Assembly (NCBI RefSeq): GCF_036924535.1 | Contig: NZ_JAZHRT010000001.1 | Coordinates: 1,488,001 to 1,552,000, forward strand | Length of the DNA stretch: 64,000 nucleotides | Direction: 5' to 3' | Origin: Bradyrhizobium sp. AZCC 2262 | GTDB lineage: Bacteria; Pseudomonadota; Alphaproteobacteria; Rhizobiales; Xanthobacteraceae | Shown here: positions 34,651 through 43,453 of the stretch, one piece after another | Position numbering within the stretch: position 1 is the stretch's first letter | How the letters are laid out: each line of letters begins with the position of its first letter | Program-made: the position numbers and the translations under genes | Notes under the pieces: generated by a model | Databases searched by the model: none | The model's input: the letters and a program-made list of their open reading frames with translations, nothing else | Told to the model about the DNA's origin: nothing

Positions 34651-35130
34651 AGGGATCGGCCCGAGGGCAAGGCTCTAGGAAGGCCGGATGTTCGATGAGG
34701 TGTTTCCGGGTTTGTGTGATGGCGCGGGTCGTCTGAGGCTTCATTCCGATCTTCTGCCTGATCGCGGAGTTTGGGCCGTCAGCCTCATTCTGGTCGGAGC
34801 GATTGTGCTGGTGCTTGGGATCGCGGGGTAAACCGTGTACTCACGAGACGAGGTAAACGGCAACCCTGCGGGGAAAACTGTCGCAACGCATGGCGGTTCC
34901 CGAGGTCCCTGTACCATGCTAGTCGCCTGAATTACTGCATGATTTGTCAACACTGGCAGTTCCTTCGCGCGCCCGAGGGCGGCCAAACTGTGGCGAATCC
35001 GCGCTTTGACTTGCTGATGATTCCCAAGTTTAACTACCATTGTGTCTCTTATGGCATCGAAGCAGGTGCGCCGGGTTTTGGTTGACCCGTCTGGCCGCGT
35101 CCTGCCAACAGAACGGGGATAAGCACCCGC
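34651..35130. other. Gene-poor stretch with a sulfatase remnant
   Basis: Apart from the short sulfatase-like fragment at 34734-34795, I see no convincing gene here. The rightward frame at 34771-35085 lacks a ribosome site and family features. Confidence 0.5.
34734..34795 (-). pseudogene. Remnant of a sulfatase 3' end
   Basis: Read on the minus strand, this piece encodes NEADGPNSAIRQKIGMKPQ, matching the last residues of the intact sulfatase at 39424 (DEAELGAIREKIGMKP, stop). The DNA agrees at about 31 of 37 bases by eye. The stop has become CAG and no upstream sulfatase sequence remains. Confidence 0.55.
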
Positions 35131-35643
35131 ATGAGTTCATATTTTCGGCGGCAGCTTGCGGATTACGTTGAGTACCATCGTGACCCCTGGAATTGCGCGA
35201 TGCATGTCTTCGGCATCGTGTTCTTGTTCCTGGCCGCTGTTCTTCCGCTCAGCCTGTGGTCCGTCACCATATTCGAGTTCCAGACCAGCGCGGCGGTCAT
35301 CGCTGTCGTACCGGTGCTCATCTACTGGTTTCTGCTCGACTTCGCGCTCGGAACCGCGATCCTTGGGGCCGCCATCGTGTTGCTCTCAGTCGCTGCCATG
35401 ATCGTCAGTCATGCGACCACTGCCGGCATGTGGTCACTCACGGCCATCCTGATCGTCATTGGGGTCGCATCGCAGATTGTTGGGCACCGCGTGTTCGAGC
35501 AACGGCAGCCTGCGCTGGTCGACAATCCGACCCACCTGTTGCTCGGACCAATGTTTGTCATGGCGAAGTTGTTTATTGCGCTGGGCTTTCGGCGCGATCT
35601 CGCCATCATCATCCAGGGGCATCCGCAAGGTGCTCCATCGTGA
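35131..35643 (+). CDS. Mpo1/DUF962-family membrane protein
   Basis: A 170-residue protein with four or five membrane helices. VEYHRDPWNCAMHVFGI at the start and QIVGHRVFEQRQPAL near the end are the DUF962 signature; their conserved His residues are the iron ligands of yeast Mpo1, a dioxygenase that shortens 2-hydroxy fatty acids by one carbon. A role in membrane-lipid or fatty-acid turnover is therefore plausible. It begins a likely three-gene unit with an epimerase 33 bases on. Confidence 0.85.
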   Translation: MSSYFRRQLADYVEYHRDPWNCAMHVFGIVFLFLAAVLPLSLWSVTIFEFQTSAAVIAVVPVLIYWFLLDFALGTAILGAAIVLLSVAAMIVSHATTAGMWSLTAILIVIGVASQIVGHRVFEQRQPALVDNPTHLLLGPMFVMAKLFIALGFRRDLAIIIQGHPQGAPS

Positions 35644-35676
35644 TCTCAAATAGTTCAGCTTGAGTCCATCGGCAGC

Positions 35677-36726
35677 ATGACGCGCATACTGGTCACAGGC
35701 GGCAGTGGGTTCATCGGAAAGCACCTCGTCTCCGCGTTGAAAGCGCGAGGTGGGCAGGTGAGGGTTCTCGATCTTCAGCCACCGCCCCGCGCCTTGCCGC
35801 AGGTTCAGTATGTCAGGGGATCGGTACTTGATCGCGACCTGGTGGACCAGGCAATGGACGGAGTCCAGGAGGTCTACCACCTGGCCGGCTTGCCGGGGAT
35901 GTGGCTGCCGCGGAAAGATGATTTCCACACCGTCAATTACGGCGGCACCGAGATCGTCATTGGGACAGCGCGCAAGCGCGGCATAAAGCGCTTCCTGCAC
36001 TGCTCGACGGAATCCATTCTGTTCCGTGCATCGCCGTCGATGGTTCCTGTCGCTGACGATGCGTTGCTGCCGGACGACATGCCGGGTCCATATACGCGCT
36101 CGAAAATGCTCGCCGACCGGTTCGCCATGCAGGCGGCCGCATCCGGATATCCGGTGGTTATCGGCTGTCCGACCATGCCCGTCGGGCCTTATGACCACAA
36201 CGTGACCCCTCCGACGGCGATGCTCCGGTATTTTCTCGGCCGACGCCTTCAATTGCATCTTGATTTTGTCGTGAACCTCGTCGATGTGCGTGACGCCGCC
36301 GAAGGGCTGATCCTCGCCATGGAGCGCGGACAGGCCGGACATCGTTACGTTCTCGGCGGCGAAAGCATGCCGCTAAGACAGGTTCTCGCACTCATGGCTG
36401 ATGTCAGCGGCCGCCGCGTCCGGCGTATTCACGTGAACGGCAAGGTCGCCGAAATGGTCACTGCGACGCTGGAGTTCATCGCCGATCACGTGACGCGCCG
36501 GCCTCCGTCCGGTACGGCCGAAGGCGTTCGTATCGCATTGCGTGCAGGGGCCTTGTCGATCGAAAAGGCGCAACGCGAGCTGGGCTATGCGCCAGGCCCC
36601 GTCGAACCTGTGTTGCGGGAAACCATTGCGCATCTGCTTGATGCCGGCCACAATCAAACTGAATGGGGCTCAACGCCGAGTACTCGCCCTCGACCGTCTC
36701 ACGTCGAGCGCCGGTTTGGCGGCTGA
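35677..36726 (+). CDS. NAD-dependent epimerase/dehydratase (3beta-HSD/HpnA-like)
   Basis: A 349-residue short-chain dehydrogenase of the extended type. The N-terminal Rossmann motif is ILVTGGSGFIGKHLV; the active-site YTRSK supplies Tyr and Lys and STESILF the Ser. LVDVRDAAEGLILAMERG matches hopanoid-associated (HpnA-like) and 3beta-hydroxysteroid dehydrogenase-like proteins. Placement between a DUF962 protein and an isoprenylcysteine methyltransferase-like protein suggests lipid or terpenoid modification. The substrate is not known. Confidence 0.88.
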   Translation: MTRILVTGGSGFIGKHLVSALKARGGQVRVLDLQPPPRALPQVQYVRGSVLDRDLVDQAMDGVQEVYHLAGLPGMWLPRKDDFHTVNYGGTEIVIGTARKRGIKRFLHCSTESILFRASPSMVPVADDALLPDDMPGPYTRSKMLADRFAMQAAASGYPVVIGCPTMPVGPYDHNVTPPTAMLRYFLGRRLQLHLDFVVNLVDVRDAAEGLILAMERGQAGHRYVLGGESMPLRQVLALMADVSGRRVRRIHVNGKVAEMVTATLEFIADHVTRRPPSGTAEGVRIALRAGALSIEKAQRELGYAPGPVEPVLRETIAHLLDAGHNQTEWGSTPSTRPRPSHVERRFGG

Positions 36727-36752
36727 TCCAATCGCTTAATACGGTTCTCGAC

Positions 36753-37379
36753 ATGCTGAACGATCTTGGCCAATGGTTGGCTTTCGCCTTGAGTGGCTGG
36801 ACCACTACCTGGCCCACACAGTTGCTCGCGACCATCTGGATTTTGTGGGTCATCAGTTGGGTCGTAGCATCGTTCTGGTCCGGCCAAACCAAGAAGCACG
36901 TGATGACCTGGGAGTCGCTCAAGTACCGCTTCCCGATTCTCGTGGGGGCCGTTCTTTTCTTGCCGTTGACCGGCAGGATCCTCGGGGAAAAGCCGCTCTG
37001 GCAGTTTGGCAACCTTGGCGTCTACGTGCTGGCATGTCTTGTCCTTGCGGGGATCTCGTTCACGTGGTGGGGGAGAATTCATCTCGGACGTTTCTGGTCG
37101 AACGCGATCACGCACAAGGAAGGCCACCAGGTCATTGACACCGGCCCCTACGGGATGGTGCGCCACCCGATCTATACGGGGCTTATCGCGGGGATGTTGG
37201 TGACGGGTATCGCGGTCGGAACCGTGACCGCGATGCTGGGCGCGGTGCTGATCTCGCTCGGGATGGGGTTGAAGGCCCGCATGGAGGAAGGCTTCCTCAC
37301 GGCTGAACTCGGTGCGGATGCCTATGGATCGTATTGCCGTCGCGTTCCGATGCTGATTCCGTTCCTGCCGCCGACCTGA
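36753..37379 (+). CDS. Isoprenylcysteine carboxyl methyltransferase-like membrane protein
   Basis: A 208-residue protein with five or six helices. DTGPYGMVRHPIYTGLI is the SAM-binding motif of the ICMT/NnrU-related superfamily, and the end (EEGFLTAELGADAYGSYCRR, then VPMLIPF) is the typical C-terminal motif. Bacterial members methylate lipids or unknown small molecules, not prenylated proteins. ATG 36753 begins just before the first helix; the frame is open further upstream inside the epimerase. Third in the 35131-37379 unit. Confidence 0.85.
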   Translation: MLNDLGQWLAFALSGWTTTWPTQLLATIWILWVISWVVASFWSGQTKKHVMTWESLKYRFPILVGAVLFLPLTGRILGEKPLWQFGNLGVYVLACLVLAGISFTWWGRIHLGRFWSNAITHKEGHQVIDTGPYGMVRHPIYTGLIAGMLVTGIAVGTVTAMLGAVLISLGMGLKARMEEGFLTAELGADAYGSYCRRVPMLIPFLPPT

Positions 37380-37391
37380 CGCCGCTGCAAG

Positions 37392-38330
37392 CTACGGTTT
37401 CGGGCGCGACGCCACAGATGTTGCAACAGGTGGCGTAAGACGGCGCGGAACCAAAACGCGCTGACCTTGTGACAGCGGTGCACTCTCTGAATACTGATTG
37501 ACCTGGGTAAGTGACCACAGCGGTACATGGTTGAGTGCCGCAAGCCGCTGCAAGGTATCGCCCGAACGGGCGAATTGCGGCGTGCCGCTGTCCCATAGCT
37601 CAAGCGGAGCATCGGAAGGAACGACGTAGCGCAACGGCAGCGCCTCGCCCTTGGCCGGCAAAGGCGTCGTCGCAAGTTGCGCAATTGCCGTCACCAATTG
37701 CTCGTGGATGGAATCCATCTTGTCGATGTTGATGTGGCTGACTTCCTCGTGCTGCTTCAAATCGAAGCTCGCGTAGTGACCCTGGTAACCCGGCTCTGCC
37801 ATCACATCGCCGCCACCCAATACGCTGTCGGACAGGAAAATGTTGATGTAACGTTCGACGTTCAGCGGCACTTTCGGGCTTGCGTGGGCCGGATCGATGG
37901 TGACCACCAGGCTTACCGAGATGTTTTCGGACTTCAGTATCCCGGCGAACGTCAGGGCACACAGTCCGCCCATCGAATGCCCGATCAGGACGATCGGAGC
38001 GGGATTGTCACGGAATTCGCGGATAGCCTGATCCGCGATCAGCCGGCAAATGGTGAATTCGTAGACGTCCGCCCGGATGCCGGCGTCTTCGAGGCGCTTG
38101 GTCAGGTGGTCCATCCCGCGCGAAAAGATCGGACCGAGCGCGCCACGGAACAGGTAGACGCGCGCCTGCGGCTGGGTCGCGGCTGGCGGCGTGTCGGGAG
38201 CGACCGTCGCGACAGCGTTGGTCGTGCGTGCGACCGGGCCGGCGATCGCCAGATTGCAAACGGCCGACCAGATGCAGACGGAAAGGGCTGCACGGATCAC
38301 CGCGGCCGCAACCTGCGTCGGACGTCTCAT
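37392..38330 (-). CDS. Exported lipase-like hydrolase with C-terminal LysM-like segment
   Basis: A 312-residue exported protein. Signal helix to about residue 33. VYLFRGALGPIFSRGMDHLTK begins the hydrolase region and VLIGHSMGGLCALTFAG is a canonical nucleophile elbow (Ser), with DPAH and HINIDKMDSIH as possible Asp/His regions. Residues after about 260, SGDTLQRLAALNHVPLW through QGQRVLVPRRL, look like a LysM peptidoglycan-binding unit. ATG 38330 is used; ATG 38336 is possible. The gene is followed upstream by a paralogue. Confidence 0.78.
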   Translation of the reverse strand: MRRPTQVAAAVIRAALSVCIWSAVCNLAIAGPVARTTNAVATVAPDTPPAATQPQARVYLFRGALGPIFSRGMDHLTKRLEDAGIRADVYEFTICRLIADQAIREFRDNPAPIVLIGHSMGGLCALTFAGILKSENISVSLVVTIDPAHASPKVPLNVERYINIFLSDSVLGGGDVMAEPGYQGHYASFDLKQHEEVSHINIDKMDSIHEQLVTAIAQLATTPLPAKGEALPLRYVVPSDAPLELWDSGTPQFARSGDTLQRLAALNHVPLWSLTQVNQYSESAPLSQGQRVLVPRRLTPPVATSVASRPKP

Positions 38331-38474
38331 GTACATTTCCGCTCGCGATTTAGGCGCAAAGATACGCCAGACCCAAATGCCAGCGGGCGATGCCATCCGC
38401 CGCTCTGCGGGTGATCTATCGTCGAGGAATCGGCAGAATTTGCGGCATTCGTCGTTTCTGTGACGGCGTTCGGA

Positions 38475-39230
38475 CTACTCGCGTACCGCCGCGGCCCTCG
38501 CCGGGCCTGATCTCACCGCGTCCGCCGCTCCAGGCTGACGTGGCCTCTGCGCCCCCGAAGATGGTGCAGATCGGCCAAATACGACGGCGTCGATCTCGCC
38601 GATCACCTTGCGCTGCATGATCTGGTTCTTTTCGATGGACATGTGCCCGACGCCAGGCACGTTCTGCACATTGATATTCTCGAGCTTGCCCTGGAATTGC
38701 GCGGTCTTCGCGACCGGCTCGCCGTTGCCGTTGGCGATGTAGAAGTTTACGTAGCGTCCCACGCGCCCCGAGAGCCTGGTGCGAAACACCGAATCCAGGC
38801 CGATTGCCAGCTTCACGGGAGCGCCAAGCTGATCCAGCTTGGCGACCATGTCGGGCAGGGCGGTCGCTCCAGAGGAATGCCCGACCAGAATGATCGTCTT
38901 GATCCTGCCGCTCCTGTAGCCCACGGCGGCTTCGTCGGCGAGCGACGACCATGAAGCGAAGTTTGCGACCGTAACCGGGATGCCCTGCGCCCGCAGCTGT
39001 GCCGCTATGTCATCGAGTCCCAGAGAAAAGATATTGAGCACGCCGCGGAGCAGGTAGACATGAGCGGTCGAGGCTGCCGACGCGGAATTCGGCGCCGCCA
39101 GCGCCGAACTTGCGCCAATCGGCAGCAGAAGCAACGCCGCCATCGCTATCGCATACAGTCGAGGCAATGACGCCCGGCCGAGAAAGGATAACCAGCCGAC
39201 AGATCCGATATCGCCGCGATATGGCTTCAT
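38475..39230 (-). CDS. Exported lipase-like paralogue, no LysM
   Basis: A 251-residue protein clearly related to its neighbour: VYLLRGVLNIFSLGLDDIAA against VYLFRGALGPIFSRGMDHLT, and IILVGHSSGATALPDMVAKL as nucleophile elbow. It has a signal helix (about 20-45) but ends in a disordered Arg/Pro/Ala tail where the neighbour has LysM. GAGGAG precedes ATG 39230. Conserved GVGHMSIEKNQIM may supply the His. The pair arose by tandem duplication; substrates are unknown. Confidence 0.75.
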   Translation of the reverse strand: MKPYRGDIGSVGWLSFLGRASLPRLYAIAMAALLLLPIGASSALAAPNSASAASTAHVYLLRGVLNIFSLGLDDIAAQLRAQGIPVTVANFASWSSLADEAAVGYRSGRIKTIILVGHSSGATALPDMVAKLDQLGAPVKLAIGLDSVFRTRLSGRVGRYVNFYIANGNGEPVAKTAQFQGKLENINVQNVPGVGHMSIEKNQIMQRKVIGEIDAVVFGRSAPSSGAQRPRQPGAADAVRSGPARAAAVRE

Positions 39231-39423
39231 TGCGCTCCTCGAAGGGCTGCGAAGGTGTTTCGCCGGGCGACCGTAGCGTCCGCGCGCTCGGAACTGCAAT
39301 AAACGTGGCGTGAGCGGTCGCAATTTACCAGCACGACGTGTCTCCGCCGCAACACCGGAACTCCTCGATGGTTTTCGCTGAATGCCAGGGCAGAACAGGG
39401 TTGGCGCGTGTGGGGGTCGGCGC

Positions 39424-41070
39424 CTAAGGCTTCATCCCGATCTTCTCCCTGATCGCCCCGAGCTCGGCCTCATCCCAGATGCCGATCAGCACGCCGTTCT
39501 TCACCTGCAATTGCTGGGCTGCATACGCCGCGATCTTCGCGTTCGGCGTTGTGATGTGCATCTTCGGATGCAGCGCCCAGTCGAACAGTTCCGATTGCAG
39601 CCGCGCCACGATATCGGCGCAGGCGGGGTCGGCGCCGCGATCGACAAATTCCTGCGGATCGCTCTCGAGATCATAGAGCATCGGCCGGAAGCCGGAGGCA
39701 TGGATGTATTTCCAGCGCCCGTCGAACACCATGAACAGCCGGCAGCGCTCGATCGGCTGGTTCAGCATCACGCGGACGTCCTGCATGGCGTAGTCGTATT
39801 CGGAGAACACCACCTTTCGCCAGTCCGCAGGCTGGTCACCGTGCAAGAGCGGCAGCAGCGAACGTCCTTCCAGAATGTGGTCGGGTGGATTGCTGCCGAA
39901 ATAGTCGATGAAGGTCGGCGCCAGGTCGATCGCCTCGACCAGCGCGTCGCTCACCGTGCCGCGCGTGCCGTCGGCGGCCGCCGACGGGTCGATCACGATC
40001 AGCGGGATTTTGGCCGACTGTTCGTGGAAAAGATCCTTCTCGCCCATCCAGTGATCGCCGAGATAGTCGCCATGGTCCGACGTGAACACGATCATGGTGC
40101 TGTCGAGCAGGCCGCGCGCTTCGAGAAAGCGCATCAACACGCCCATCTGGTCGTCGATCTGCTTGATCAGGCCCATATAGGTCGGGATGACTTTTTCGCG
40201 GGCTTCGTTGCGCGACATGTTGCGGGAATAGCGCATGTCCATATAGGCGGCGAATACCGGATGCGCGTTGGCGCGTTCCTCCTGCGAGCGGATCACGGGC
40301 TGCACGTCCTGCGGTCCGTACATGCTGGCGTAGGGCTCCGGCGCGATATAGGGCCAGTGCGGCTTGATGTAGGACAGATGCAGGCACCATGGCCGCCCAT
40401 CGTCCTGGGCCTCCGCAATGAACTCCATCGCGCGCCGCGTCATGTAGGGCGTCTCGGAATGCTCGTCCGGTACGCGCGCAGCCTTGTCGGCATGCACCAG
40501 CAGCCAGCCGTTCTGCAGGGTCCCGTCCTCGGCCGCGCCGGAATTGGCCCAGTGTTCCCAGGGATTGGGCGCGTCATAGCCATGCTGGCGCAGATAATTG
40601 TCGTAGGCCGGGCGCGGCCGTCCCGTCGGATGCAGGCCGTCGTCGCGCTCGTAGGGCTCGAACCCGCATTCCGACGCATGCACGCCGATGATCGAGTCCG
40701 GTGGAATGCCGAGACTCTTCAGGCCCTCAAGATCGGGCGCCATATGCGTCTTGCCGACCAGCACGCTGCGGACGCCGATCTTCTTCAAGTGATCGCCGAG
40801 CGTTGGTTCGCCAATGCGCAGCGGCCAGCCGTTCCAGTGCGAGCCGTGCGAGCGCATGTAGCGGCCGGTATAGAACGACATCCGCGACGGGCCGCAGATC
40901 GGCGACTGCACATAGGCGTTGGAAAACAGCACGCCGCGCCTGGCCATCGCATCGATGTTCGGCGTCTTCAGAACTGGATGCCCGGTGCAGCCGAGATAGT
41001 CGTAGCGAAGCTGGTCGCACATGATCCAGAGCACATTCTTCGCAGGCGTTTTGGTCGTCATTTCAGGCAT
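39424..41070 (-). CDS. Sulfatase / phosphonate monoester hydrolase-like enzyme
   Basis: A 548-residue member of the alkaline-phosphatase superfamily. Cys59 in SPICGPSRMSFYTGR is the CxPxR motif that is converted to formylglycine; metal residues Asp19 and Gln20 (WIMCDQLRYDYLG) and FTSDHGDYLGDHWMGEKD complete the site. The closest layout is that of sulfatases and phosphonate monoester hydrolases of rhizobia. No signal peptide is present, so it is cytoplasmic. ATG 41061 is an alternative. No sulfatase-maturing enzyme is encoded in the window. Confidence 0.92.
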   Translation of the reverse strand: MPEMTTKTPAKNVLWIMCDQLRYDYLGCTGHPVLKTPNIDAMARRGVLFSNAYVQSPICGPSRMSFYTGRYMRSHGSHWNGWPLRIGEPTLGDHLKKIGVRSVLVGKTHMAPDLEGLKSLGIPPDSIIGVHASECGFEPYERDDGLHPTGRPRPAYDNYLRQHGYDAPNPWEHWANSGAAEDGTLQNGWLLVHADKAARVPDEHSETPYMTRRAMEFIAEAQDDGRPWCLHLSYIKPHWPYIAPEPYASMYGPQDVQPVIRSQEERANAHPVFAAYMDMRYSRNMSRNEAREKVIPTYMGLIKQIDDQMGVLMRFLEARGLLDSTMIVFTSDHGDYLGDHWMGEKDLFHEQSAKIPLIVIDPSAAADGTRGTVSDALVEAIDLAPTFIDYFGSNPPDHILEGRSLLPLLHGDQPADWRKVVFSEYDYAMQDVRVMLNQPIERCRLFMVFDGRWKYIHASGFRPMLYDLESDPQEFVDRGADPACADIVARLQSELFDWALHPKMHITTPNAKIAAYAAQQLQVKNGVLIGIWDEAELGAIREKIGMKP

Positions 41071-41330
41071 TTCGGCTGGAGTTCAGAGAGAGCGGAAGAG
41101 GGCGGGATGGTGCGATATTGCCGCGCAAATGACAATCGAGCGGGTAGCGGGGCTTCCGGGGTCGGCCTTCCGATCCCCAGGCGTTAACGTTTGGATAGCG
41201 ACTTTTCTCGCAATTGAATGGCGATCGATGCCTGCGCATTAGCCTTACCGGCAGTTTGGCCGGCTGCCTTAACTCCTGCGATGACGTGTTGGGATTAAAT
41301 TGGGACCTGACGAAACCGGGATTCCCAGCG

Positions 41331-41777
41331 ATGCGTATCGGCGTGGCATTGGCACTTTTCATCGCGACGAATTCGGCCGCTTTTGCCGGCGGCGGCTTCG
41401 AGATCGTGATTCCGGGCCGTCCCGGCGTACCCGTCATCATTAACGGCGTCGACGCATCCTATGCGGTGGTCGAGGGCGATTGGGGGCTGGGCAAGGGCAC
41501 CCATGTCGTGCCGACCGTCTACGGTGGCCGCTATATCGATCCGGTGCCGAACGTCGGCCATTATTATCCGAGCGCCGGCCGCATGCCCGGTTACGGGCGG
41601 CTGGAAATCGAGCCGCCGGCGAACCGCCGGTTGCCGCAGCCGGCCGAGAGCTATCATCAGTCCTGGTCGGCGCAGTCGGCGCCGCTGCCGGCGCAGTCCA
41701 ACGTCCCCGTCGATCCGCCTGCAATCATTTATGCGCCGCAGGAAGACAGGCGGAGGCCGCAACATTTCCCACGCTAA
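41331..41777 (+). CDS. Small exported Pro/Tyr-rich protein
   Basis: A 148-residue protein with a signal peptide (MRIGVALALFIATNSAAFAG) and a mature part that starts GGFEIVIPGRPGVPVIINGVD, then YYPSAGRMPGYGRLE and a Pro/Gln/Arg tail (PAIIYAPQEDRRRPQ). It is of the rhizobial type of secreted, low-complexity proteins with no known function. The ORF is open upstream but the signal peptide fixes ATG 41331. The next gene, 25 bases on, is similar in character and may be co-transcribed. Confidence 0.72.
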   Translation: MRIGVALALFIATNSAAFAGGGFEIVIPGRPGVPVIINGVDASYAVVEGDWGLGKGTHVVPTVYGGRYIDPVPNVGHYYPSAGRMPGYGRLEIEPPANRRLPQPAESYHQSWSAQSAPLPAQSNVPVDPPAIIYAPQEDRRRPQHFPR

Positions 41778-41802
41778 CTAAGAACACTGACAGGAGAGAG
41801 TA

Positions 41803-42180
41803 ATGCGTCATTTGATTACAGGATTGGTCGCCGCAGTCGCCGTGATGGCCGCTGCGCCGGCGATGGCCTGCGGTTACACCGCGTGCGCGCCGCAGGTCTA
41901 TGTCGCGCCCATCGCGGCGTATGGCTATGCTGGCTGCAACCCCTGTGGCGGTTGGGGAGTCCGTGAGCGGCTGCCCGATCCAGAGCAGCAGTACTACTAC
42001 GTCAACCAGGGCCCGACCTATACCGGTCCCGGCAACTGGGCGCCGCGTCGGGTCTATCGCGAAGGCTCGATCTCCGGCTACGGCTATGGCTACAACCGCC
42101 CGCACTACGGTTATCGCGTGCACCGCTACGGGCACGCCGGGCGCTATTACGGCCAGCGCGTGCTGCGCCGCTATTACTGA
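41803..42180 (+). CDS. Small exported Tyr/Gly-rich protein
   Basis: A 125-residue protein: signal peptide MRHLITGLVAAVAVMAAAPA, a CGYTAC/CNPCGG cysteine cluster near residues 23-47, and a Tyr/Gly/Arg-rich end (SGYGYGYNRPHYGYRVHR). GGAGAG is 9 bases before the ATG. Such proteins are often surface-exposed and resemble structural coat material, but no family role is established. Confidence 0.75.
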   Translation: MRHLITGLVAAVAVMAAAPAMACGYTACAPQVYVAPIAAYGYAGCNPCGGWGVRERLPDPEQQYYYVNQGPTYTGPGNWAPRRVYREGSISGYGYGYNRPHYGYRVHRYGHAGRYYGQRVLRRYY

Positions 42181-42189
42181 TCCAAGAAA

Positions 42190-42288
42190 GCGTTTTCAAG
42201 CGAAGTGGATGCCGGTTCGCGTGAAGAAAACGCGTCAAAACAAAAAGCTGGAGCTTCGGTTCTGATTTAATCAGAACCGAAGCTCCAG
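42190..42288. repeat. Mosaic palindromic repeat, copy B
   Basis: The same module as at 31669: GCGTTTTCAAGCGAAGTGGA and onward to 42240, where GAAAACGC pairs with GCGTTTTC. A perfect 19-bp inverted repeat follows: CTGGAGCTTCGGTTCTGAT (42248-42266), loop TTA, and its complement to 42288. Confidence 0.88.
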
Positions 42289-42304
42289 AATCCTGAAAGT
42301 TTTG

Positions 42305-42339
42305 ACGCCCGTTCGCTTCGCGCGAGCGGGCGCTTTTTA
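42305..42339. terminator. Bidirectional terminator
   Basis: GCCCGTTCGC and GCGAGCGGGC arms around a TTCGCGC loop, followed by a T-run on the plus strand. It lies between the rightward secreted-protein gene and the leftward methyltransferase gene, whose stop is at its edge. Confidence 0.78.
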
Positions 42340-43164
42340 TTTCATGAGTCCGAGCCGGGTGGCGCCTATGTAGAGCGCGAGCACCGCGGCGTTCGAGACG
42401 TTCAGGCTCTTGATCTCGCCGGGCATGTCGAGCCGCGCCACCACGCTGCAGGTCTCGCGCGTCAATTGCCGCAGGCCCTTGCCTTCGGCACCCAGCACCA
42501 ACGCCAGCGGCTGCTGCAGCGTGACCGCGCCGAGGTCTTCGGTCCCCTCACTGTCCAGCCCGACCGTCATGAAGCCGCGGTCGTTCAACGCGGTGAGCGC
42601 GCGGGCGAGGTTTTGCACGGTGACCAGCGGCACCAGTTCCAGCGCGCCGGACGCAGATTTCGCCAGCACGCCGGTGGCCTCCGGGCTGTGCCGGGCGGTG
42701 GTGACGATCGCTTTCACCGCAAACGCGGCCGCCGAACGCATGATCGCGCCGACATTGTGCGGATCGGTGATCTGGTCGAGCACCAGCACGATGCCTTCCT
42801 GAGCCAGCGTATCGATGTCAGGCGAGGGCAGGGGCTCGGCTTCCGCCAACAGCCCCTGGTGCACGGCGTCGGGCCCGAGCCGCTGGTCGATCGCGTTCGG
42901 CCGGACGATTTCGGGGGGAACGCGGGTGTCGATATTCTCGTCCGCCAGCCGCCGGGCGGCGTTTTCGGTCAGGAACAGCTTGCGGATCTGCCGTTCCGGG
43001 TTGGCCAGCGCCGCCGAAACGGTGTGCCAGCCATAAAGAATCACCGGTCCGTCGGGGCTCGAATCCCGGTCCCGGTGACCAGGCGGACGGGCGAATTTCC
43101 GCCCTTTTTCGAAGGGTTTGCCGCCGCCACGGCGGAACGGCGGTTTTCGGTCGCGATCGCTCAT
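42337..43164 (-). CDS. rlmB: TrmH/RlmB-family rRNA 2'-O-methyltransferase
   Basis: A 275-residue SpoU-class methyltransferase, with a basic N-terminus (RKPPFRRGGGKPFEKGRKF) and an RNA-binding substrate domain (VILYGWHTVSAALANPER). The knotted catalytic domain shows DQITDPHNVGAIMRSAAAF, LVLGAEGKGLRQLTRETC and DMPGEIKSLNVSNAAVLALY, the three SpoU motifs. RlmB methylates G2251 of 23S rRNA; the exact target of this copy is inferred. It is followed by tRNA-Tyr on the other strand. Confidence 0.9.
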   Translation of the reverse strand: MSDRDRKPPFRRGGGKPFEKGRKFARPPGHRDRDSSPDGPVILYGWHTVSAALANPERQIRKLFLTENAARRLADENIDTRVPPEIVRPNAIDQRLGPDAVHQGLLAEAEPLPSPDIDTLAQEGIVLVLDQITDPHNVGAIMRSAAAFAVKAIVTTARHSPEATGVLAKSASGALELVPLVTVQNLARALTALNDRGFMTVGLDSEGTEDLGAVTLQQPLALVLGAEGKGLRQLTRETCSVVARLDMPGEIKSLNVSNAAVLALYIGATRLGLMK

Positions 43165-43367
43165 GGGGAGCTTGTGTCACGGGTCCCTGATTATGGCAAT
43201 TTGGATGCCTCAAGGGCCGTTTTTAGCGGCTTGCCTTGGTTGACTTTGCCACCCCCCTTCGCCCATAAACGCGCCCGACCGGGAGCGCGCCATCGGCTCA
43301 CGGTATTAACGTCATCCATGGCCTGATCCGCCGCCTCCAAGCGGTTAGGCTTGCGATGGTGTTGGAC

Positions 43368-43453
43368 GGGGGAGTGTCCCGAGTGGCAAAGGGAGCTGAC
43401 TGTAAATCAGCCGTCTTACGACTTCGAAGGTTCGAGTCCTTCTTCCCCCACCA
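43368..43453 (+). tRNA. tRNA-Tyr(GUA)
   Basis: Class II tRNA with a long variable arm: acceptor GGGGGAG, anticodon stem-loop TGACTGTAAATCA (anticodon GTA), variable arm CCGTCTTACGACTTCGAAG-like, T-arm GGTTCGAGTCC and encoded CCA. Confidence 0.96.

Noticed and set aside
34688..34831. 47-codon rightward ORF with a C-terminal hydrophobic run
   Set aside because: Lies opposite the sulfatase remnant, which explains the sequence better; no ribosome site.
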